A stretch of 64,000 nucleotides of DNA from JBBROS01 sp963792675 (lineage in GTDB: Bacteria > Pseudomonadota > Alphaproteobacteria > Acetobacterales > Acetobacteraceae): NCBI GenBank assembly GCA_963792675.1, contig CAWBWT010000005.1, positions 1-64,000 of the forward strand, in the 5' to 3' direction. Positions 55,594 through 64,000 of this stretch are shown here, piece by piece (the first letter of the stretch is position 1; each line of letters starts with the position of its first letter). A model generated the notes under the pieces. The model was not told the DNA's origin and searched no databases. It saw only the letters and a program-made list of their open reading frames with translations. Made by a program: the position numbers and the translations under genes.

Positions 55594-56190
55594 ATGACCA
55601 CCGTAGGCAACCGCACCTCCGACCATGAGATCGATCCGCTGTTCCTCGAGCGCTGGTCGCCCCGCGCCTTCACCGGCGAGGCGATTCCGGAAGGCGAGCT
55701 GATGTCGATCCTGGAAGCCGCCCGCTGGGCGCCGAGTTCCTACAACTCGCAGCCCTGGCGCATGGTCTGGGCCCGGCGCGACACGCCGCATTGGGCGCCA
55801 ATGCTGAGCCTGCTGATCGAGTTCAACCAGAGCTGGGCCAAGAATGCAGCGGCGCTGGTCGTCATCGCGTCGAACTCGACCATGATCCCGCCGGGCAAGA
55901 CCGACCCGGTGCCGTCGCACAGCCACTCCTTCGACGCCGGCTCCGCCTGGGCCAGCTTGTCGTTCCAGGCGCTCAAAATGGGCTGGCACACGCACGGCAT
56001 GGTGGGCTTCGATATGGAGCGGGCCTTTGCCGAGTTGGGCTTCCCAGCCGGGCACCGGGTCGAGGCGGCGATCGCCATCGGACGGAAGGGCGAGCGGTCG
56101 AGCTTGCCGGAGCAGATGGCCGCGCGCGAAGAGCCGAGCCCGCGCAAGCCGCTGCACGAGACAATGTTCGAGGGCAAGTTCAAAGCCTGA
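55594..56190 (+). CDS. Nitroreductase family protein
   Basis: A 198-residue FMN-dependent oxidoreductase. The FMN-binding residues lie in ERWSPRAFTG and LEAARWAPSSYNSQPWRMVW; the dimer helix is SFDAGSAWASLSFQALKMGW and the C-terminal part RVEAAIAIGRKG. It reduces nitro or quinone compounds with NAD(P)H. It lies 138 bp from the divergent FAD oxidoreductase and upstream of catalase. Confidence 0.9.
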   Translation: MTTVGNRTSDHEIDPLFLERWSPRAFTGEAIPEGELMSILEAARWAPSSYNSQPWRMVWARRDTPHWAPMLSLLIEFNQSWAKNAAALVVIASNSTMIPPGKTDPVPSHSHSFDAGSAWASLSFQALKMGWHTHGMVGFDMERAFAELGFPAGHRVEAAIAIGRKGERSSLPEQMAAREEPSPRKPLHETMFEGKFKA

Positions 56191-56333
56191 CCGACGCGTC
56201 CGGCGCGACCGGGCGCTTGGTTCAGTCCCGTCTGCTTGAGCGCGAACAACCCGGTGGCGGACCTCGCGTTGCCTCCGACGATCGCGCCCTAGCGGCGGCG
56301 AGGCACCAAGGACAGCGCCCGGAAGGACTGGAA

Positions 56334-58466
<2,133 letters not shown>

Positions 58467-58479
58467 ACCCCGGGGAGCG

Positions 58480-58513
58480 CGAGGCCGTCGCGCCGATGGT
58501 GCGCGCGGCCTCG
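58480..58513. terminator. Hairpin between convergent genes
   Basis: CGAGGCCG and CGGCCTCG close a second GC-rich stem (CGCGCC/GGTGCG) after the catalase stop. It has no T-run. Confidence 0.5.
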
Positions 58514-58669
58514 ACGCGGGATGAGGTATCGTTGACTGATCGGCCGGCTCCGGCCGCGCCGGGCCGTGCGACGCTCGGGGAACACGGCTACCCCGTCAAC
58601 TTCGCACGCCACACCTGACTGTCGCGTCCGGCCTTCCGGCCTGGACGCAGCCCGGACCGAGCGACCGGC

Positions 58670-59566
58670 TCAGCGCGTGGGGCGCGGCGGCTGGACGGTG
58701 TAGTCGTAGAAGCCGCGCCCGGTCTTGCGGCCGAACCAGCCGGCCTCGACATATTTTACCAGCAAGGGGCAGGGGCGGTACTTGCTGTCCGACAGGCCGT
58801 TGTGCAGCACCTGCATGATGCTGAGGCAGGTATCGAGGCCAATGAAATCCGCCAACTCCAACGGGCCCATCGGGTGGTTGGCGCCAAGTTTCACCGCGTT
58901 GTCGATCGCCTCGATGCTGCCCACCCCTTCGTAGAGGGCGTACACCGCCTCGTTGATCATCGGCACCAGCACGCGGTTGACGATGAACGCCGGGAAGTCC
59001 TCCGACACTGCCGTCGTCTTGTGCAGCCGTGTCGCCAAGGCCTGCACCGTCTCGAAGGTCGGCTGATCGGTCGCGATGCCGCGGATGATCTCGACCAGCT
59101 TCATGACCGGTACCGGGTTCATGAAGTGCATGCCGATGAACTTGCCCGGCCGGTCCGTGCTGGCGCCGAGCCGGGTGATGCTGATGCTGCTGGTGTTGCT
59201 GGCCAGGATGCAGTCGGGCTTCAAATGCGGGATCACCGCCTTGTAGATCGCCCGCTTGACGTCCTCTTTCTCCGTCGCCGCCTCGATCACGAAATCGGCC
59301 GTCCCGAACGCGGCATAGTCCAAGCCGGTCCGGATGCGTTCGAGTGCGGCCTGCTTGTCGTCGGCGCTGACGGCGCCCTTGGCCACCTGCCGGTCCATGT
59401 TCCGCCCGATCGTGGCGCGCGCCTTGTCCAGCGCATCGGCCTTGGCATCCACCATCGTGACCTGCAGGCCGGCCAGCGCGCACACATGCGCGATCCCGCT
59501 GCCCATCTGCCCGGCACCGACGATCCCGACGTGCTGGATCGTCGAGGTGCCGGCCGTGTCGCTCAC
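58670..59566 (-). CDS. hbd: 3-hydroxybutyryl-CoA dehydrogenase
   Basis: A 298-residue NAD(P)-dependent dehydrogenase. The N-terminal fold is VGIVGAGQMGSGIAHVCALA, with DFVIEAATEKEDVKRA, CILASNTSSISITRLG, GKFIGMHFMNPVPVMKLVEI and the C-terminal GLDTCLSIMQVLH. It interconverts 3-hydroxybutyryl-CoA and acetoacetyl-CoA in butyrate, PHB or fatty-acid metabolism. Its start overlaps the etfA stop (ATGA), so the three genes form one operon. Confidence 0.94.
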   Translation of the reverse strand: MSDTAGTSTIQHVGIVGAGQMGSGIAHVCALAGLQVTMVDAKADALDKARATIGRNMDRQVAKGAVSADDKQAALERIRTGLDYAAFGTADFVIEAATEKEDVKRAIYKAVIPHLKPDCILASNTSSISITRLGASTDRPGKFIGMHFMNPVPVMKLVEIIRGIATDQPTFETVQALATRLHKTTAVSEDFPAFIVNRVLVPMINEAVYALYEGVGSIEAIDNAVKLGANHPMGPLELADFIGLDTCLSIMQVLHNGLSDSKYRPCPLLVKYVEAGWFGRKTGRGFYDYTVQPPRPTR

Positions 59567-60501
59567 GCCGGCCGCTCCAACTCCGCCTGCAGTTCGGGCA
59601 GCACGGTGAACAGGTCGCCGACCAGGCCGTAATCAGCGACCTGGAAGATCGGCGCCTCCTCGTCCTTGTTGATGGCGACGATCACCTTGCTGTCCTTCAT
59701 CCCAGCCAAATGCTGGATCGCGCCCGAGATGCCGATCGCAACATAAAGGTCGGGAGCGACGATCTTGCCGGTCTGGCCGACCTGGTAATCGTTCGGCACG
59801 AAACCGGCGTCCACCGCCGCGCGCGACGCGCCCACCGCCGCGCCCAGCTTGTCGGCGATCGGGTTCAGCAACTTGAAGTTGTCGCCGTTCTGCATGCCGC
59901 GGCCACCCGAGACCACCACCCGCGCCGCCGTCAGCTCGGGCCGTTCGCTCTTGGACAGTTCGGCTGAAACGAAGCGGGAATGCGCCTCCTCGGCCGGCAT
60001 CTCCACCTTCTCGATGGTGGCATTGCCACCTTCGGCGGCGACCGGGTCGAAGCTCGCGGCCCGCACGGTGATGACCTTCTTCGCGTCGCTCGACTGCACC
60101 GTCGCCAAAGCGTTGCCGGCATAGATCGGGCGCACGAAGGTGTCGGGGCCGTCCACCGCCGAGATGTCGCTGATCGGCTGCACGTCCAGCAGGGCGGCGA
60201 CGCGCGGCATCACGTTCTTGCCGGTGGCCGTGCTGGCCGCGAACAGGTGGTCGTGGTGCCCGGCCATCTGCACCAGCAACGCGGCCAACGGCTCGGCGAG
60301 CGCGTGGCTCAGCGCCGGGCTGTCGGCGACATGCACCTTGGTGACGCCGGCGAGCTTGGCGGCAGCTTGGGCCGCGGCGTCCACGCCTTCGCCGGCGATC
60401 AGGACATGCACTTCGCCCAGCACCGCGGCGGCGGTAACGGCGCTGCGCGAGGGTTGCTTGATCTCGCCGTTCTCGTGGTCGAGCAGAACCAGGGATGCCA
60501 T
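59563..60501 (-). CDS. etfA: Electron transfer flavoprotein alpha subunit
   Basis: A 312-residue ETF alpha subunit. The N-terminal domain begins LVLLDHENGEIKQPSRSAVT; the C-terminal FAD domain has ARVVVSGGRGMQNGDNFKLL, GASRAAVDAGFVPNDYQVGQ, LYVAIGISGAIQHLAGMKDS and IVAINKDEEAPIFQVADYGL. It carries electrons from acyl-CoA dehydrogenases to the quinone pool through ETF:quinone oxidoreductase. It is 2 bp after etfB. Confidence 0.95.
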   Translation of the reverse strand: MASLVLLDHENGEIKQPSRSAVTAAAVLGEVHVLIAGEGVDAAAQAAAKLAGVTKVHVADSPALSHALAEPLAALLVQMAGHHDHLFAASTATGKNVMPRVAALLDVQPISDISAVDGPDTFVRPIYAGNALATVQSSDAKKVITVRAASFDPVAAEGGNATIEKVEMPAEEAHSRFVSAELSKSERPELTAARVVVSGGRGMQNGDNFKLLNPIADKLGAAVGASRAAVDAGFVPNDYQVGQTGKIVAPDLYVAIGISGAIQHLAGMKDSKVIVAINKDEEAPIFQVADYGLVGDLFTVLPELQAELERPA

Positions 60502-60503
60502 CG

Positions 60504-61253
60504 TCAGATCACCTTTGCTTCCGTGCGCAGCTTGGCGACGAGTTCCGCCACCGAGCCCACCTTCATCCCCGCCTGCCGCTTCGGCGGCTCGGACACCTTG
60601 ACCAGTTTCAGCCGCGGCGCCGGGTCAACCCCGAGCGCGTCGGGCTTGATGGTCTCGATCGGCTTCTTCCGCGCCTTCATGATATTCGGCAGGCTGGCGT
60701 ATCGCGGCTCGTTCAGCCGCAGGTCGGTGGTGATGACCGCAGGCAGGTCCAGCGACAGCGTCTCGAGCCCGCCATCGATCTCACGGGTGACCGTGAGCCT
60801 GTCGCCCTCGATCGTGAGTTTGCTGGCGAAGGTGCCCTGAGGCCAACCGAGCAATGCGGCCAGCATCTGCCCGGTCGCGTTCATGTCGTCGTCGATCGCC
60901 TGCTTGCCCATGATCACCAGGCCCGGCTGCTCCTTGTCGACCAAGGTCTTCAGCAGCTTGGCGACCGCCAGCGGTTGCAGCTCGACGTCGGTTTCGACCA
61001 AGATGCCGCGGTCCGCGCCCATGGCGAGCGCGGTGCGGATGGTCTCGGCGCACTGCGCGACGCCCATGCTAACGGCGACGATCTCGGTTGCGACGCCCTT
61101 CTCCTTCAGGCGTACCGCTTCCTCGACGGCGATCTCGTCGAATGGGTTCATCGACATTTTCACGCCGCCGGTTTCGACCCCGGTGCCGTCCGACTTCACG
61201 CGGACCTTCACGTTATAGTCGACGACCCGCTTAACGGGGACGAGAAGCTTCAT
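60504..61253 (-). CDS. etfB: Electron transfer flavoprotein beta subunit
   Basis: A 249-residue ETF beta subunit starting MKLLVPVKRVVDYNVKVRVK. Typical segments are MSMNPFDEIAVEEAVRLKEK, PGLVIMGKQAIDDDMNATGQ and RLNEPRYASLPNIMKARKKP, including the AMP-binding region. ATG 61253 is preferred over a TTG four codons upstream. It heads the etfB-etfA-hbd operon. Confidence 0.95.
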   Translation of the reverse strand: MKLLVPVKRVVDYNVKVRVKSDGTGVETGGVKMSMNPFDEIAVEEAVRLKEKGVATEIVAVSMGVAQCAETIRTALAMGADRGILVETDVELQPLAVAKLLKTLVDKEQPGLVIMGKQAIDDDMNATGQMLAALLGWPQGTFASKLTIEGDRLTVTREIDGGLETLSLDLPAVITTDLRLNEPRYASLPNIMKARKKPIETIKPDALGVDPAPRLKLVKVSEPPKRQAGMKVGSVAELVAKLRTEAKVI

Positions 61254-61378
61254 CGTGGCGCCCAATCATTCTGTTCTGGCACGGCGGCCCCGCCCGCAAC
61301 CGGGTCAGGCACCGCGCCCCTGCCATATCGCGGCCCATCCGGAAAGGCCAGAGGGCGGCAACGGCCCGAACGCGGCGT

Positions 61379-61576
61379 TCACTGCGACTTCAGCGCCAAC
61401 AGCAGCAGGACGAACAGCCCGATCGTCACGCCTTGCAGCAGCACGCGCCACCGCATCAGCGTGTTGGACCGTCCCGGGTTGCCGCTGCCGCGGACGATGC
61501 CGAGCATGCCCGCGAACAGGGTCGCAATGGTCGCCAGCATTGCCACGCCGGTCAGGATGGTGAGCACCGTGATCAT
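61379..61576 (-). CDS. Twin-helix small membrane protein, HIG1-like
   Basis: A 65-residue protein with two membrane helices (VLTILTGVAMLATIATLFAG and VTIGLFVLLLLALK) joined by a basic loop NPGRSNTLMRWRVLLQG. This matches the twin transmembrane helix small proteins of alphaproteobacteria related to HIG1. It precedes etfB by 125 bp on the same strand and is divergent from the channel gene. Confidence 0.8.
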   Translation of the reverse strand: MITVLTILTGVAMLATIATLFAGMLGIVRGSGNPGRSNTLMRWRVLLQGVTIGLFVLLLLALKSQ

Positions 61577-61669
61577 GCGCAGGACATGGTTTTCGCGGCG
61601 CGATTGTCATCCCCGGGCCTTCGCTTGGGTCAGCTTGACTTCGGGCACCCGCCGGTGTTCGTCGGCCGC

Positions 61670-64000
61670 ATGCAGACCCGATCGCCCCGCCTGCCGCTCC
61701 TGCTGCTGGCCGGCCTCGCGGCGTGGCTGGCGCCTTCCGTCGCAGCGGCCCAGGCGACGCCCCGGCCCGCCCCGGCGCCCGCCGCCCCCCCAAGCGCTGC
61801 GTCCGCTGCGGTCGCGCCGTCGCAGGCCCGCCAAGCGCTCGACGTGCTCCGGGACGACCGTCGGCGGGGCGAGCTGATCACGACGTTGGAGGCGATCGCC
61901 AACGCCAGCCCCGCCGCGAGCGCGCCGGCGGCCGCGGCGCCAGCGCCGGCCGCGACGCCGGCGCCCGAGCAGCCGCTGTCGAAGCTGCCGCTCGAACCCG
62001 ACAGCCTCGGCGCCGAACTCGTCACCAGCGTCAGCGCTGGGCTGACCGACGCTGGGTCGCAACTGGTGAACTCGGTGCGCGCGGTCAACGACCTGCCGCT
62101 GCTTTGGCGCTGGCTGGTCGGCCAGGTCAACGACCCCGACGCCCGCGCCCGGGTGTTCGACGCCTTCTGGAAGATGGCGGTGGTGGTGGGCGCCGGGCTG
62201 TTCGTCGAGTTCGCCGCGCGCCATCTGCTTGGCCGGGTGCGCGCCTCAATGACCCGCGCCGCCCTGTCGACGGCGGCGCCGCCGCCGCCGCCCGACAACC
62301 CCGCGGATCACCCGGCCGACCTTTCGCTCGACCCCGCCGGGTCGGGCGAGCGTGAGCGCTCGGCCCGTGCCCGGCGCTTGAACGGTGCGCTGAATGCGTT
62401 CCGGCGGCTGCCGTTCCTGCTCGGCCGACTGCTGCTGGATCTGGTGCCGATCGCGCTGTTCGCGGTGGTCGGCAACGTTCTCGCCGGCGGCTGGTTCGGC
62501 AGCGTCGGCACCACGAGGGGCGCTATCCTGCTGGTGGTGCAGTGCTATGTGGCGGCGCGGCTGGTGCTGGCTTTGTCGGCGATGTTGCTGTCGCCGGCCG
62601 GGTCGCAGCTTCGCTTGCTGCATGTCTCGGACTGGGCGGCCGAGTTCCTGACCAGATGGATCCGCCGGGTCGCCGTGGTCGGCATCACCGGCTACGCGGT
62701 GGCCGGCGTCGGCCTGCAGTTCGGCATGTATCGCACCGCCTACGACGCGCTGTTGAAGCTGTTCGCGCTGGTGGTGCATATCTGCTTGGTCGTGGCGGTG
62801 CTGGAAGGGCGGGTGCCGGTCGCCCGCCGGATCCACGCCCGGCCGAGCGCGCGCGGTCCCTGGGCCATGCTGCTCAACCGGCTCGCGGACACCTGGCACC
62901 TGATCGCGATCTTCTACATCGTGGCTCTCTGGCTGGTCTGGGCGGTGGAGCTGCGCAACGGCTACGTCCGGCTGATCCACTTCTTTGTCGTCACCGCCGG
63001 CGTGCTGGTGGTGTCGCGGCTGGCGGCCATCGTGCTGCTGGGCGGGCTCGACCGCGCCCGCGGGCTGCCCGGCCTCGCCCTCAACATTCCTGGCTTCGAG
63101 GAACGGGCCACCGCCTATTACCCGGTCCTGCGCAGCATCCTGCTCATGGCGATCGCCGTCGCGACCACGCTCACCTTGCTGGAGGTGTGGGGTCTCGGCG
63201 TGTTCGCCTGGTTCGAGGGCAACAACCTCGGCCGCCGCTCGGTGTCCGCCCTGCTGCTGATCGGCACCACCGTATTCTTTGCGGTCGTGGTGTGGGAATG
63301 CGTCAACGCCGCCATCGAGCTGCATCTGGCCAAGCTGAGCCGGTCGGCGCAGCTCGCCCGCGCCGGGCGGCTGCGCACCCTGCTGCCGATGCTGCGCACG
63401 GTGCTGCTGGTGCTGATCGTGCTAGTGGTGGTGCTGATGTCGCTCGACGAGCTCGGCGTCAACATCGCGCCGCTGCTGGCCGGCGCCGGCGTGGTCGGCA
63501 TCGCCGTCGGCTTCGGCTCGCAGAAGCTCGTGCAGGACCTCATCACCGGCCTGTTCCTGCTGCTGGAGAATGCCATGCAGGTCGGCGACGTCGTCACTCT
63601 CGGCGGCCTGACCGGCACCGTCGAGGCGCTGTCGATCCGCACCATCCGGCTGCGCGCGCTGGATGGGTCGGTGCACATCATCCCGTTCAGCGCGGTGACC
63701 ACCGTGACCAACCAAACCCGCGACTACGGCTACGCCGTGATCGACGTCAGCGTCGGCCTCAACGAGGAGCCGGAGCGGATCGTCGACATCCTTAAGCAAT
63801 CGGCCGACGGGATGCGCAGGGAGCCGCGCTGGCAGAGCATCGTGCTCGAGCCGCTGGACGTGATGGGCGTCGAGAAGTTCGTCGACCTAGCCTGGGTCAT
63901 GCGGGTGCGGATGAAAACCCAGCCGTCGAGCCGGTGGGCGGTGGCGCGCGAGCTGAACCGCCGCTTCAAGGTCACGTTCGACGAGCTGGGCGTCGAGAGC
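61670..64000 (+). CDS. MscS-family mechanosensitive channel, partial at window edge
   Basis: 777 codons with no stop; the gene runs off the right edge. The signal peptide is MQTRSPRLPLLLLAGLAAWL ending SVAAAQA, followed by an Ala/Pro-rich periplasmic stretch and many membrane helices. The conserved MscS pore is NIAPLLAGAGVVGIAVGFGS followed by QKLVQDLITGLFLLLE (about residues 600-635), then the beta domain VGDVVTLGGLTGTVEALSIR and HIIPFSAVTTVTNQTRDYGY. Large N-terminal extensions of this kind occur in YbiO-type channels, which release solutes on osmotic downshock. Confidence 0.88.
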   Translation, partial: MQTRSPRLPLLLLAGLAAWLAPSVAAAQATPRPAPAPAAPPSAASAAVAPSQARQALDVLRDDRRRGELITTLEAIANASPAASAPAAAAPAPAATPAPEQPLSKLPLEPDSLGAELVTSVSAGLTDAGSQLVNSVRAVNDLPLLWRWLVGQVNDPDARARVFDAFWKMAVVVGAGLFVEFAARHLLGRVRASMTRAALSTAAPPPPPDNPADHPADLSLDPAGSGERERSARARRLNGALNAFRRLPFLLGRLLLDLVPIALFAVVGNVLAGGWFGSVGTTRGAILLVVQCYVAARLVLALSAMLLSPAGSQLRLLHVSDWAAEFLTRWIRRVAVVGITGYAVAGVGLQFGMYRTAYDALLKLFALVVHICLVVAVLEGRVPVARRIHARPSARGPWAMLLNRLADTWHLIAIFYIVALWLVWAVELRNGYVRLIHFFVVTAGVLVVSRLAAIVLLGGLDRARGLPGLALNIPGFEERATAYYPVLRSILLMAIAVATTLTLLEVWGLGVFAWFEGNNLGRRSVSALLLIGTTVFFAVVVWECVNAAIELHLAKLSRSAQLARAGRLRTLLPMLRTVLLVLIVLVVVLMSLDELGVNIAPLLAGAGVVGIAVGFGSQKLVQDLITGLFLLLENAMQVGDVVTLGGLTGTVEALSIRTIRLRALDGSVHIIPFSAVTTVTNQTRDYGYAVIDVSVGLNEEPERIVDILKQSADGMRREPRWQSIVLEPLDVMGVEKFVDLAWVMRVRMKTQPSSRWAVARELNRRFKVTFDELGVES

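Noticed and set aside
55456..56157. N-terminal extension of the FAD oxidoreductase
   Set aside because: The extra 234 residues are antisense to the nitroreductase gene, and the FAD fold starts near 55455.
62542..63795. Open frame of 417 codons within the MscS gene
   Set aside because: The correct frame, open from 61670 to the edge, carries the MscS signature; this one is Arg/Gly-rich shadow sequence.

Overview
The window reads as chromosomal DNA of a GC-rich alphaproteobacterium. The gene repertoire (RTX peroxidase, FixJ-like PAS regulator, Tat-exported proteins, etfBA-hbd, a twin-helix small membrane protein) fits Rhodospirillales/Acetobacteraceae best; that placement is an inference from protein style, not from a marker-gene search. 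Coding is dense, but the left 20 kb holds many relics: two insertion sequences and several decayed genes.

Layout. 1-2760: initiator tRNA-fMet, an IS5/IS427-type element in a CTAG target, then remnants of a molybdenum hydroxylase and a glycosyltransferase. 2770-7908: a kinase-less multi-PAS/FixJ-like/LuxR regulator divergent from a zinc alcohol dehydrogenase, a small membrane protein and a DJ-1/PfpI protein. 8381-12040: a low-GC surface-polysaccharide patch (glycosyltransferase-like protein, Wzx-like flippase) ending in a 5'-truncated IS3 element. 12198-19500: LysR regulator, NADP oxidoreductase, a large Tat-exported protein of unknown function, L-serine dehydratase, a DUF4174 protein and a broken pyrophosphatase gene. 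19879-26551: GT4 glycosyltransferase, a glycosidase-like protein with four near-identical carbohydrate-binding-like repeats and an RTX-like tail, PAP2 phosphatase, GalE and a small helix-hairpin-helix protein. 26909-28923: anti-sigma-like protein, a sigma factor with only region 4, and a LuxR regulator.

29288-47472 is the most distinctive part: two divergent transcription units. Leftward run a small protein, a multicopper oxidase, a SCO copper chaperone, and type II secretion genes gspI-J-K and gspE-F. Rightward run a giant animal-type haem peroxidase with RTX repeats, then gspL and gspM. The arrangement suggests an extracellular oxidase system coupled to its own secretion machine, plausibly for Mn(II) or phenolic oxidation (inference).

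47542-64000: an undecaprenyl-phosphate sugar transferase, a four-gene ABC importer, an alpha/beta hydrolase, an FAD oxidoreductase, a nitroreductase, a large-subunit catalase, the etfB-etfA-hbd operon, a twin-helix small protein and the start of an MscS-family channel cut by the window edge.

Several long genes show single-base frameshifts with intact homology on both sides (near 7130, 18940, 38180, 38277, 44300, 48053, 48378 and 50522). Some may be sequence errors rather than real pseudogenes, so the broken status of those genes should be read with caution.
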